Part shown: in pieces, positions 12,779 through 23,249 of the stretch
How the letters are laid out: each line of letters opens with the position of its first letter
Numbering within the stretch: the stretch's first letter is position 1
NCBI GenBank assembly: GCA_036872755.1
Contig: JAVHNS010000003.1
Coordinates: forward strand, 2,108,001-2,172,000
Source of the DNA: Orbilia blumenaviensis
Lineage: Eukaryota > Ascomycota > Orbiliomycetes > Orbiliales > Orbiliaceae
Reading direction: 5' to 3'
Length of the DNA: 64,000 nucleotides
The notes under the pieces: model-generated
Told to the model about the DNA's origin: nothing
What the model saw: only the letters and a program-made list of their open reading frames with translations
Database searches by the model: none
Translations under genes and position numbers: made by a program

Positions 12779-13473
12779 GCTTATTTTCTCCCTTGCAACT
12801 ATCATGACAGCAAAGAAAGAGAAAAAAGGAACGTATGCATACCAGGCGCACGGGTTTGATGTTTCCCAAACGTTTCCCCAAACCTCTTTTGAGCGATCGA
12901 AATGCATATCAGCCACAGCCACCACGGATTCGATATTCTGAGGCAAAGGTTTTACCAGCACACCCTTTTCCTGCAGCCGGCTAAGACAGAAAAGGTGCGG
13001 CAGTTCCTGGCAGGGCATAGCTAAAACGGCTTGGTGTGCCTCTTTGCGGCTAGACGACGCTGCTTGGCAGGATGATTCTGTTACAACACCAGACATTATC
13101 ACACCGCGACAATCCGCAGGGTATTAGCTAGAGACAAGACTGATGTTTGATGATAAATATACTCTTTACTTATTTTTTATGGGGGAGGAGTTGAGTAGGT
13201 ATAAATGGATCGATTTCTTTTCTGCAGATTTGACGTTTTTCGAGAATTCCTTTAGTACGGCGTTCTTCGTTGACGGATACCCTCCCCTTCTACCCTTCCC
13301 TTTATTTTCGCTTCTTAGTACTGGCTGGACCAGGTCGATATATCTTTCTATCGATTTTTTTAGTTTATTTCGTCTTTGTTTTTTTTTTTTAATTTGAAAT
13401 TTACAAGGCAGGACCTTCAGCTGTTTTATTTCATTTTATTTTATTTAGTATTCTCTTTTATATTTATATAAAA
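12554..13473. promoter_or_regulatory. Intergenic: RPC53 3' end and promoter of the secreted-protein gene
   Basis: Contains a 31-base T run at 12747-12777. A minus-strand frame of 121 codons (12737-13102) is not low complexity except for a poly-Lys end translated from the T run; it has no recognisable domain and I do not call it. A GTATAAAT sequence at 13199-13206, followed by about 200 bases of T/CT-rich DNA, resembles the TATA plus CT-rich leader of a strongly expressed fungal gene and would serve the secreted protein starting at 13474. Core-promoter assignment is inference. Confidence 0.4.
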
Positions 13474-14568
13474 ATGAGGGTCTCAATCTTCGTCACTTCC
13501 TTCCTCCTCACCGCCACAACTCTCGCGATCCCATTCGGCGCCCGACTAGACAGTCGAGAAGTCGCCAACTGGAACAACGATCTCGAACAGCTAACCGCTC
13601 TTCAAAAGATCGCATCCGGCACCGATGAAGAGATCAAATTCGCAGCCCACGAGGCCGGATTGGATAAACTCCTCAAACCCACGGGATACACCACCCACGC
13701 CGTCTTCGGCGGCCGATCGTTAATCAAGAACATCGGTCTTTCCCTGATGGGAACTCTGGGTGTTCCAAAGGATATGCTCGAACTTATCGGCGCTGTTCCA
13801 GATCCCCTGCTTAAGTCAATGATTAAGCAGCCGCTTGGAAAGTTGAAAGCCAGTCTTGACTCTCTCAAAGCCGGGAAGATTCCAGAACTGCCCGGTGTCT
13901 CCCCCAAGGAATTGATCATGCAGGTTCTTCCGAACTTAGGTGTTCCAGCCAATATGGTAAACCTGATCAAAGCTGCCCCCGACGAATTTATCGGAAAAAT
14001 TACAAGTCTACCAGGCGGCCAGCTATCATCTACAATCAAGGAACTCAAAGCGGGGAAAATCCCCACAATCCCAGGAGTTGATAAAACAGAAATGATTCTT
14101 TCATTCCTTCCATCTCTGGGACTTCCATCCGTAGTAGTTGATATCTTGAAGGCTACACCCGGCGCAATTGAAAAACTAGGATCGATGACTGCGGATGAAC
14201 TACAGAAGCTTCTTGATGACTTTAAGAACGGAAAGTTCACTGGTATTCCTGGATTGGATGTTGGCGAGACTCCTTCCACTACACCTACTACACCTACCAC
14301 TCCGGGATCACCAATTGGATCTGCGCCTGCTACCCCGATCCTTCCGGGAACACCGGGAACACCGGTTGATCCTGCGCTGCCGGTGACGTCGGGTACTTTG
14401 CCTGGAACTCTTCCATTGGATCCGGCTACACCTTCGACACCAGCGATCGCACCGGTTTTGCCGCTTGATCCTGCTGGACCAGTGGCTTCGGCGCCAGCGG
14501 GTGCTCTGCCTGTTGCGCCGATTGGAGCGACGCCTGTTGGAGCGACACCGGTCGGGCTTACAGTGTAG
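13474..14568 (+). CDS. Secreted cysteine-free protein with three approximately 60-residue repeats and Pro/Thr-rich tail
   Basis: Single exon, 364 residues. Residues 1-18 are a clear signal peptide (hydrophobic core with VTSFLLTATTLA). Residues about 83-260 contain three tandem repeats with a period of 59-60, each ending in a signature: LKAGKIPELPG (131-141), LKAGKIPTIPG (191-201) and FKNGKFTGIPG (250-260). Each unit also has a GVP/GLP turn followed by an amphipathic helix. Residues 265-364 are rich in Pro, Thr, Ala and Gly with short TP and LDPA units, possibly O-glycosylated. No GPI-type C-terminus or other membrane segment follows. I read no cysteine in the mature chain, unusual for a small fungal secreted protein. 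I do not recognise the family. It could be a cell-wall or adhesive protein or an effector; that is inference. Confidence 0.85.
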   Translation: MRVSIFVTSFLLTATTLAIPFGARLDSREVANWNNDLEQLTALQKIASGTDEEIKFAAHEAGLDKLLKPTGYTTHAVFGGRSLIKNIGLSLMGTLGVPKDMLELIGAVPDPLLKSMIKQPLGKLKASLDSLKAGKIPELPGVSPKELIMQVLPNLGVPANMVNLIKAAPDEFIGKITSLPGGQLSSTIKELKAGKIPTIPGVDKTEMILSFLPSLGLPSVVVDILKATPGAIEKLGSMTADELQKLLDDFKNGKFTGIPGLDVGETPSTTPTTPTTPGSPIGSAPATPILPGTPGTPVDPALPVTSGTLPGTLPLDPATPSTPAIAPVLPLDPAGPVASAPAGALPVAPIGATPVGATPVGLTV

Positions 14569-15260
14569 TTATAGTTTCTTATAATGGATTCTACATCTTT
14601 CTTTTTTTATACTTTTTTATATATTTTTCATCATGTTGCTTTTGTATTAATTTAGCGATGCATGTTATGGATGCCAATTGTTATGGTATGGGTTCATTTA
14701 CGGATTATATAGCCTTGAAATGCAAAAAATATATACACCTTTTTGAAGGTTACTTTTTGACACAATTCGCACACAACTATTCGTATAATCATTCGTACAT
14801 CTATACCTCTTAGGTATATAATATATCGTTTGAAGAACACACAACCATGCCATGGGTAATATCAGTATTTATTAGTCAATCTTGTAATGATGTTATCAGG
14901 AAAAGTGGAATTCGAAGGATTTGATTTAAACCCTCACGAAATCCATTGATATTACGACCGCATGCTCGATAACACTAAATCCTTCGGTTTCATGAATTCA
15001 TATGCATGCATGCATAAGATACCGCTTTGACTTCCCGAGCTCCCCTTACGTAGCTCACAATACATGTACATACGAGAGGTGAGCGCGAGAGCTCCCCCAA
15101 AACTACGGTTGGCCTCGAACAACACAGTTTTCAACCTCCAAAATCCAACTCGTTCACATTTCTTGATAAATAAATCCACACCTTCGACTTTCATTCCCAC
15201 ACGCACACACATACACCCTCTCTCACCTCAATTTTGTAAGATCGATAGGTAAATGCAACA
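14569..15260. other. Intergenic between secreted-protein gene and HAD gene
   Basis: AT-rich 3' flank to about 14900, then a GCATGCATGCAT-containing segment near 15003-15014. The last 80 bases before 15261 are C/CA-rich and probably the leader of the HAD-protein gene. No coding potential seen. Confidence 0.5.
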
Positions 15261-16937
15261 ATGTCCCTCCCACGAACCCTCCTGGGACCGACACTCTCAT
15301 TGACGGCTGGCCGCCGTTCGGTAATATCGTTCTATACGTCTATATCCCACACCTGCTGCCGCAGAAGAATACACTCTTCGCGAACACTGCTGTCTAGCGA
15401 CAACAATAACAATAACAATAACAATAAAAATGACAAAAGCCCCGGAAACTTTAGCCCCTACTCATACGAACAGCTCCGCGACATAATCATCAAAAGCAGC
15501 ATAGACAGTATACATAACACCAGTCCTATTGCTAATAACAACAGTAACAACAATAATAATAGTCCTAATTCTAATGATGAAGAAACCGACCTTACACACC
15601 CAAAAGCGGAGGAACCAACAAATCTCTTGATAACACTTGATGCGCTGGGGACGCTTTATGGCATCAAGAACGAGAATGTAGGGCTGGAGTATGCGAATGT
15701 GGCGAAATCGTGTGGTGTTACGGGATTACTGGCGCAGGATGTGACGAAGAGCTTTAAGAAGGGTTTGTAGATGCGTATTCTCTTTTCTTTCTTTCTTTCT
15801 TCTCTTTTTTATAGGATATATATATATATATTTTATGAGTGTAATATATAGTAGCTAATATTGGAGCAGCGTATAAGGAGCTTACGGCCTCGCATCCGAA
15901 TTATGGATTTGGCACTGGTATGACACCTGAGGAGTGGTGGGAGCAGGTATGCACCCCCCTTTCTTATACCTTATCATTCCAAAAAATGCATAAACTTCAA
16001 AGAAAAGAATATATATCTAACCTCCCACAACCTCCCACTTCAAAACATGTTTAAATATATATACATATAGATAGCAATAAAAACCTTCACCCCTCTAATC
16101 CCCTTCCCGATCTCCTTCCCCGAAAACCTCGCCAACGCCCTCTGGAAACATTTTTCCTCCAAAGACGCCTACACTCTATACCTAGGAACCCAACCATTCC
16201 TCTGGAACATCAAAGACCTCAAATCCCTCGCCCAAAGAACCCGCACAGGGACCGCTGACTGGAAATTCCGCACCGTAACGATAGGCGTGATCTCAAACTC
16301 CGACGATAGGGTCGTGAACATACTCAATTCGTTCAATATAACCACTTTACATAGGTGTGTTAACCTTGACGGGGAGGTTAGTTACATCGCCCTGTTGGCT
16401 ACTAAGGAGAGGAATGCGGTTCTGGCGAAGAAGGCGAAGGCTGTTGGGGCGGTTGCTAAAAAGGCGCTGAGGAAGATTGCGAACGCGAGGAAGGAGTTGG
16501 TTAGTGATGAGCAGATCGTGGATTTTGCGGTGACGAGCTGTAGGATGGGGATCGCTAAACCTGAAAGGGAGATATTCGAGGCGGCGAAGAAGGCAGCTGA
16601 GAAATTAGTTGCCCATAGGCATGGAGAACGGGAAGCCGCTAGGGGGTGGGAATGGTATCATGTTGGAGATAATGCGAAAGAGGACGTGGTTGGTGCTTTT
16701 GAAGCTGGCGCTGTTGGTGTATTATTTGATAGATTGAAATCTATGGGTGAGACGGAGGTTATGGTGAAGGCTTCGGAGAAAGGGATGGGGTATAAAACTA
16801 TGGTTGTGGGTGATCTTAGAGAAGTATCGGAATTTGCAGAGGGGATGGGGTTTTTGTATGATCCTGTTGAGGCGAAGATGCCGATACCTAAGCAGAGTGA
16901 GGACGGTCGTGAGCCCTCTATTAGGGTGGTTAAGTAG
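15261..16937 (+). CDS. HDHD3/Dpi35-like HAD-superfamily protein, probably mitochondrial
   Basis: Three exons: 15261-15762, 15870-15946 and 16071-16937, giving 481 residues. At the first acceptor, CAG at 15867-15869 is preferred, while AG three bases earlier would add one residue. Residues 1-43 are Arg/Ser-rich with no acidic residue and look like a mitochondrial presequence. Poly-Asn runs follow (48-56 and 92-100). The HAD cap/core fits the HDHD3 family: motif I LDALGTL (Asp127), HPNYGFG and EEWW in exon 2, ISNSDDR (motif II), GIAKPEREIF with the motif III Lys (about 356) and VGDNAKED (about 391-398). The second motif I aspartate that acts as acid/base in phosphatases is absent, so phosphatase activity is doubtful. 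A Lys/Ala-rich insertion of about 40 residues sits before motif III. Cellular function of this family is poorly known. Confidence 0.88.
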
Positions 16938-17568
16938 GCTTGCTTTGCCTTGCCCTCGGCAACTATCTACCTATCGCTTTTGGTTCGAGTGTAGCGATTT
17001 GTGTATTCAATAACAGCTATATGATCAATCATTGGTGGTTTCAGGGTACCTAATTACCTATGTGTACCTGTAAGGTATCAAGAATATACGTACGAGCTCA
17101 AAGCGTTTCTTTCGTTTCATCTGATGCTTTTGATCATTAATTATACAGTAGCGGCCATCTTGATCATGAGAAACTAGACACTATAGTACTAATCCATCAT
17201 GCAAATTGTAGTATACATGCCATTGGAAGGGGGAGGGGTAATGCAATGTATAATATGCTGATTAACAACTAACAATCCGCCATTCTCCGCCTGTTGTCGG
17301 TCGTCGTCGTCGTCATAAGTGCTTCGTATCAATTTCACTTTTTTTCGTTTTGTTTCCCATAATCCAAATAAATAGCCAAAAGACAGAAGGAAAGGGGAAA
17401 AGAAATAGATGGAATCTTGAAAAAAAATAAGAATAAAAAAAATTATACACAATAATAAGATACGAGTCTCAAAGAATCACCTACAGCATCCACAAAAGCC
17501 CTTCCCAGAAAAAAACCAAAATGTAGAAAAGCAAAGAAACATCTCTTTTCTTAGATTCCACTCTTTTT
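16938..17568. other. Convergent intergenic region
   Basis: Lies between the 3' ends of the HAD gene (+) and the IRC22-like gene (-), so it should be two 3' UTRs. AT-rich, with no frame I can support. A minus-strand frame at 17189-17452 is dominated by Phe/Ile runs from AT-rich DNA. Confidence 0.5.
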
Positions 17569-18454
17569 TTAGGCCTTCTTCGGCTTGGGAGTACCACCAC
17601 TTCGGACCTTCTGAGGGGCTGGTCGCTTCAAATGATGCTCTGGGATCCAGCTCTCGTCGAATCCGGTCTTGACATCGGCGGAGGTGGTAACGGCTTCGAC
17701 TGGGGCAACCGGACGAACGCGCTTTGGCTTGGGAAGCATGGGGACAACCCAGGTTTGGTAGGCGATATATCCGCCAGCGGAGACAACGCCGAGGATGAAG
17801 ACGTAGAGGAAAAGACTGTAGACAACATTGTTAGAAAAAAATCAATAAAATAAAAAGCATCATTGAATCTTCCAACAAAGTCGCTGAAACAAAAAAACAA
17901 CAGAAACAAACAACCAAGTAATAACAATAAGAGGGAAAAACTCACATCTGAGGATCCAACAAGCTGGTTGGTGGTTCAGCAACAGAGATTGTGCTGTTAA
18001 AAGCCGTATACTGCACCGCCTTTCCATGCTCCTTAACCGAAAACAAGACACCAAGCTCAAGAACAACGTCCTGAGCGTGCATATTCGGCACAAACGAGTA
18101 CGGAACATTCGCGGTGCCCGTGGACGGAATCTCGGTTCCTTGCTTGGACACAGTGAGATTACGAAGGATCACAGAGCGGTCGTTCTTGCGGAGCTGGCCG
18201 CCGACGGCTTCAACGATTATAGGATGGCCTTCATTGTTGGTTATCTCGACATTGATACGGGCGACTTTGCCGTTTACGAATGTGATTCCGAGAGGGGAAT
18301 CGTTGTCTGGGAAGGTTACGGCTACTTTGGCGTTTAGGTTGTAAGGCTCGACGACGGGTGGGGCGTCGCCTCCTGCTGGTGCTGGTGGAGGGTCAGCGGC
18401 CAGGACAGAGCCGGTAAGCAGAGCAATGAACGGAAGGGCGCTGAGGAATCGCAT
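17569..18454 (-). CDS. IRC22: Translocon-associated protein alpha subunit (TRAP-alpha / Irc22 family)
   Basis: Two exons on the minus strand: 17946-18454 and 17569-17815 (donor GTGAGT, acceptor CTACAG), 251 residues. The frame is open upstream to 18688, but the Met at 18454 begins a good signal peptide (MRFLSALPFIALLTGSVLA), so I choose it. The luminal beta-sandwich region (about 35-165) matches the TRAP-alpha/Irc22 family, with YNLNAKVAVTFPD at its start. One transmembrane helix (about 170-190, LFLYVFILGVVSAGGYIAY) is followed by a basic cytosolic tail ending in KPKKA. The protein is a type I ER membrane protein expected to associate with the Sec61 translocon. Its neighbour PUS4 lies upstream on the same strand about 410 bp away with no functional link. 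Confidence 0.92.
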
Positions 18455-18867
18455 TGTGAAAGGTTGATGCCAATTGGGGTGAATGCCAGAGAGAGAGTGT
18501 GTGTGTGGAATTGAGAATGGATGGGAGAGTGAGAATTGAGGATTGAGGATGAGGTTGGGGAAGGAAACGGATGAGACGAGGGTTCGAGGCTTAAAGAACT
18601 TGGGCAACACGACTGAGGCCAGAATGTCATAATTTCCCAAATTTCGGTAAAAGAACGTCACCGCACTTGCCAATTCGTTTAAAATCATGACTAGACATGG
18701 GGGGTTTCGGATTAACTGCTAAATACTGCAGCACTGCACTGCGGGCTTCCATCGGCTTCGATTTCCTTATCATATGGTATCGTATCGTACATTGTAACTC
18801 GCTTTTGTCTTAGGTGGTGGTAGTAGTATATCATACATGTTATGAATTGAGGGGGGGTATCGATATC
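18455..18867. promoter_or_regulatory. Short intergenic region upstream of IRC22-like gene
   Basis: Holds the promoter/leader of the IRC22-like gene and the 3' flank of the PUS4 gene, both on the minus strand. The sequence just upstream of 18454 contains GA-rich DNA (CT-rich on the coding strand), as expected for a fungal 5' leader. Confidence 0.45.
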
Positions 18868-20445
18868 TTAGAACTGGTCGGAGCTTTCTTGCGACTTCTC
18901 TAGTGATTCTTTGACTTGCGCGACCCAGGCGCCATCCTCGGAACTGAAGTCCTCCCATGGAATCACGTTCTTCCCCAGCTCGTATTCGCCTTGTCGCGAT
19001 CTTGTCAATGCAACTAATGTCGCTGCCGAACCCAATGCTTCTCCGATACTGTCGCCATGCGAAGTTAGCTCGCGGATCCTTCTTGCGATTATTTTATTTT
19101 TTAAATAAAAATAAAATAAATCAATAAAAACTAACAAATGAGATGGAGATTAACTTACTCATGCGCAATGGACCGCACATACGTCCCACGCGACACCGTC
19201 ATCTTCAAATGAACCACTGGCGGCTTGCCCTCCTCATGATACACTGGCTGCGGCGGTGGTGGCGTAGGTTCTCTCTCACTCTCCGGCTCACCCTCAGCAT
19301 CCTCCTGCCCTTCCTTATTTTCGTCCTTTTTATCTTCCTCCGCAGTTCTTATCCCATTCTTCTGATCATAGTACTTTTTCGACCTTTTCGCCAATCTCTC
19401 AGCCCTAACCGCCTGCGCCGTCGCTTTTCTCTTCTCAGCGACCGCAAATTCCTCGTCGCTTACAGCATTAGGCCCCAAGTCGATGCCGCTTTTTAGGTCT
19501 TCCACTTGATCTGCACCCATTCCTATTTCTTGGTATGCCTTTGCTGTGGCCTTCTCTACTTCTGAAGCTTCTCTTGTTGGATACTCCCATTTGTGCCCTG
19601 AGTCTCCTGGTTCGAATTTTGTGATCTCGAGTGAGGATATCGTACACGGTCGTTTCTTGATTTCGACGGGGATCGGAATTCCTTCACGGGCGTATTCATA
19701 CAGTCGTTTCCCATTAAGATTTAACGCTGAGAACCTGTTCAACAGTCAGCTTGGAGGCTCCCTTTCAAGAAGAAAAAAAAGGGTAGACGGTTTCCTACAT
19801 TGGCGGTCGTTGAAAGATATCCCCTCTGAATTTGTCCAATACGCCCTCCACGGCTTCCCTTGTGATATGTCCGTACGGTTTTCTTGCTGTGATTTTGCCT
19901 TCTTTATCGTAGCTGTCTGTGCTTATGCCGAATATCGCGACTGCTTCGTATTCTTTTGTGCAGTCAAGATAGCTTGATAATCGCTTTGTGCCCTTTCCAA
20001 CTCCCACGATCAATACACCGGCTATAAACCACCACAACCATCACCACCAACATATTAGCTATCAAACCCCTCCAACCAACCAACCAACCAACCAGCCAAA
20101 AGCCAAAGCACACTGAAAAAATAGAATAGGGGGAGGAGGAGGACTAGCACATACTAGCCATGGGATCCAACGTCCCCCCATGCCCCAATTTAACCTGCGT
20201 ATCCGCCTTTCGATTCTTCCTCCATCTCCGAGTGTCGGACTGTCGTTTATCTTGATGTTGGGCATATGCCTTCTCTGCTGCGAGGTGATCTGCGAAGAAT
20301 TCGGATTTGCCAAATGTACCCTGTAAGCTGCGTAGGACTTGGGCGGAGGTGCGGCCGGCGGGCTTGTTGACCGCTGTGGTAATATATCCAATGGAGGTTT
20401 TTTTGTTAGCGTTGCTTGCTCTGATTTGATTGAAGCTTTTGATCT

Positions 20446-20485
<40 letters not shown>

Positions 20486-20589
20486 AGGTGAAGTTTCTGG
20501 GGATGTTTATTATGAAAGAAGATGATGAATTAGGATGCCTACATACCAATGATACCGTCGGTCACCATGCTGGTCAGAAACTTCTGCAT
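18868..20589 (-). CDS. PUS4: tRNA pseudouridine-55 synthase (Pus4, TruB family)
   Basis: Five minus-strand exons: 20547-20589, 20155-20373, 19799-20021, 19159-19734 and 18868-19081 (or 19078), giving about 424 residues. The TruB signature HGGTLDPMATGVLIVGVG begins near residue 79 and carries the catalytic Asp84; its codon for the Thr after MA is split by an intron. VNKPAG at 16-21 and ISTDSYDKEG, PPMFSALNLNGKRLYEYA and RGTYVRSIAHE follow in the order expected of the family. The enzyme isomerises U55 in the T-loop of tRNAs. Exon 4 carries a long charged insertion (about residues 195-330, with a Glu/Pro-rich part), longer than bacterial TruB. The last acceptor is a tandem AAGAAG, so two products one residue apart are possible. 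Intron 1 contains a 36-base homopolymer. A perfect 16-bp palindrome lies about 77 bp upstream of the start. Confidence 0.93.
20449..20484. repeat. 36-base poly(T) tract in PUS4 intron 1
   Basis: Thirty-six consecutive T on the plus strand, poly(A) in the sense of the minus-strand PUS4 transcript, lying wholly within intron 1 (20374-20546). Confidence 0.85.
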
Positions 20590-21888
20590 TTGACGGCCCA
20601 AGGGGTTTTCTTCTTCGAAAGGTTGGGATGTTGCGCGGGAAAAGAGTGCGGATTGGTCGAAGGATAAGTACTTAAGTACTTCAGTCATCAATTGGTTTTT
20701 TCGGTTTTGGCTCAGAGCTTGCTGCAGAGGCTGCTGCCAAAAAGCTCACTGCTTTGCGGTCGCATAATGCGACGGCTGGTCACGTGGCAGAATAATGCGG
20801 TGCAACGCGGTCGAGTGTTGGATTTTGGGCTTTCAAAGGCAGAAAAACTCGAGATCTCATTTCTCGAACCTTCTTGTCGAATATTCATACTAATAGTAAT
20901 ATGCTTAAGGTATATATAGAATGGTGGAAAGAGGGAATAAAAAGCGTCTACCATGCAAAATACAGCAACTGGGCGAGAATTGGGGGCGCAGACCCTGATC
21001 TTTGATAAGTAGAAACGATACTACAGCTGCAGCTTCCTAGTAGACTAGTAACTAGAAAAATGGTCATCGATAGTAGCATAGAGTGTTCAAATAAGTAACG
21101 GATGTATATTATCTTCTCTATAGTGTAGCCTGAGGGAGGGAGGGAAGATGTTTAGAGGAATTAGTTTGATAGTCTGGCCTGGGCAGCTGTTCCTGCCCAC
21201 TAATATACTTGTCTAGTGCGAGTATATACCGTGCCCACGGGCCTAATATGTCGAGCTTTTACTTAATAGGCTTCCTCAGTCATTTGCATGATATACAACG
21301 ATAAATGATATGTTAATGACAAAACGCCATTTGAAACTCCTACGAAGTGTTTTTGATGACGAGGAGGTTGATTGGTAGGTCTGGTATCGATACAGGAAGC
21401 GCTGCCGCGGGTCTCTATATGCATGGCTAAAGTACAGAACTGTTGTTATTTAAGTCTATTTCTTAACTTGACGTTATGAATCTTGGCTCGCGCTCTCAAA
21501 TATATATTGAACAGATGCGTGGCCACATTTCCTCGCTTACAAAAGAAGCCCATAACGTACCCCCATCACTCACAAAAGCCTTCTCGCCCAGTCTCGTAAC
21601 AACCCTTCACCCCCCTTCCGACTCATAACCTCGAAAGTTCCTACAAAACAACGGCGAATAGACCAAAAATATGAAAAACAAAAATATCCAGTATGTTCCT
21701 CCGGATTTTTTATTCCTCATAGCTCCAGTGACCCGATCGCCCGCGATTAAATGTCAGCACCTTTCGAGCACTCCACTCCCCACCCCTTTTGCCCCCTTCC
21801 ACGCGAATTTTTTTTACCAATAGCAGTCGCACTCACCCATTGCGAGCTCTTTGTTTTTCCATTTCGTGTCCTTCTTGTACTATTTTTG
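20590..21888. other. Intergenic between PUS4 promoter and F-box gene 3' end
   Basis: The PUS4 side (20600-20700) holds its promoter, including the palindrome at 20666-20681. The remainder to 21888 is the 3' flank of the F-box gene. Two frames of 75-80 codons on opposite strands around 20692-20954 overlap each other and have no recognisable features. I see no other element. Confidence 0.5.
20666..20681. promoter_or_regulatory. Perfect 16-bp palindrome AAGTACTTAAGTACTT upstream of PUS4
   Basis: The sequence equals its own reverse complement and lies about 77 bp upstream of the PUS4 start codon. Related GTACTT, AAGTACCT and GGTACCTA units recur upstream of other genes in the window. Role as a protein-binding site is inferred from position and recurrence only. 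Confidence 0.5.
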
Positions 21889-23249
21889 TTATAACATCTT
21901 GTCAGTGACCGCGCGGTTTAAAAGGAAGGTGTATGTGTGAGGGAGACCTACCCACTGAACCTCCACTCCACCCCTCACAACCGGCCGCCGCAACCCCATC
22001 CCCTCCAATCTCCTCTCATCCCACAAAATCCCCTCCCTAATAATATCCCCTTCCCTCTCAGTCCACCACTCAAACAATCCATCCTCGCCAATTTCCACCT
22101 CATTAACACAGATCCTTAAACTAGGATCATAGCTCTTAGCCTCCTTCCTCTCCGCCTGCACCACATCCCACGACCAGAATGAATCCCTATCAAGGGCTGC
22201 GGGGGCATGACAGTATATTTTGAATTGTTCATCGTAAGTTGATTCGTATGCGAAGTTCCAGAGGCCGATGGGGCCGAGACGGGTTATCAGTGCTTGTGAG
22301 GCTTCGTCCAGTTTATGCGCTATAAAAAAAACCCCAGCAATTACATACCGTTTAGTATATTATATAATAAAAAAGAGAGAGGAAGAAGAAGAGGGAATAT
22401 ATACTACTAACCCAACGTCGAAAAACTAACCTCCCAAACCCCCGTCTCCCTCCTAACCGGATTCTTCTCATCCTTCACACATTTCCCCAACAGCTCACGA
22501 ACAACACCCCCAACCATCCAATCCCTCAAAAACCACTGTATAACCTTCTGATCTCTATACCCCACGCTTTCTACGAATGCAGCCATAGACTCAACCCCGG
22601 GTTTTCCGGTTATGGGTCTTCCCATGTTATCCACATCCTCGCTGTGGAAGAATACGTCGGTGGAGATTACTGTATATAGGAAATACTGGTAGAATGCTCT
22701 GGCGGCTCTGGCGATTTCTAGGGGTGTTGGAGTGGTTATACTCATGGGGCCGGAGTATTTGGGTGATGTTTGAAGCTTTAAGGTGCAGAATTTAGTAGCC
22801 CATTGGAAGATACTGCGGTAGACCTGTGGTCTGAGTTTGTAGAAGTTTGGAGGCGGGCATGTTTCCCAGGGTACTATATCCTCCGGTCCTCCTCCTCCTG
22901 TTCCTTCATCTTTACTATTACTACTACTGCTGCTGTTATTACACCCGGGATTGGCGAACTCTAAATAAGACCGTAAAAACCTATGCAGCCTGTCCAAAGT
23001 AATATAATGCTTCTGATGAAAAACGATCAATGCATACGTCAGGAAATTGCAGTATACTGAATTTTCAGAAGTTGAATTCTGAAGAACGGATGTTGTGATC
23101 GAGGTGCGTGATTCTTTGTAGGCGGTGTGTAACGAGCGAGTTGAAAGAATTGCAGAAAGAAGGGAAGAAGGTGATGGTAGGTGGTGGAGGATTTTGATAC
23201 GGAGTTCGATGGGGAGGGTTGTTATGTTCGTTGTTGGTAGTAGTTGCAT
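21889..23249 (-). CDS. F-box domain protein
   Basis: Two minus-strand exons, 22412-23249 and 21889-22319 (GTTAGT donor, TTTATAG acceptor), 422 residues. Residues about 8-50 are a typical fungal F-box (TTLPIELRIKILHHLPSPSS), which normally binds Skp1 and recruits substrates to SCF ubiquitin ligases. The rest is alpha-helical in appearance, with a Ser/Asn-rich linker near 100-120, and shows no Kelch, WD40 or LRR repeats. It resembles the large set of fungal F-box proteins with unclassified C-terminal domains. Substrate unknown. A 79-bp element with terminal inverted repeats sits 43 bp upstream of the start codon. Confidence 0.85.

Noticed and set aside
12737..13102. 121-codon minus-strand frame between RPC53 and the secreted-protein gene
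   Set aside because: Its C-terminal poly-Lys comes from the T31 tract, no domain is recognisable, and it overlaps the probable promoter region of the secreted protein.
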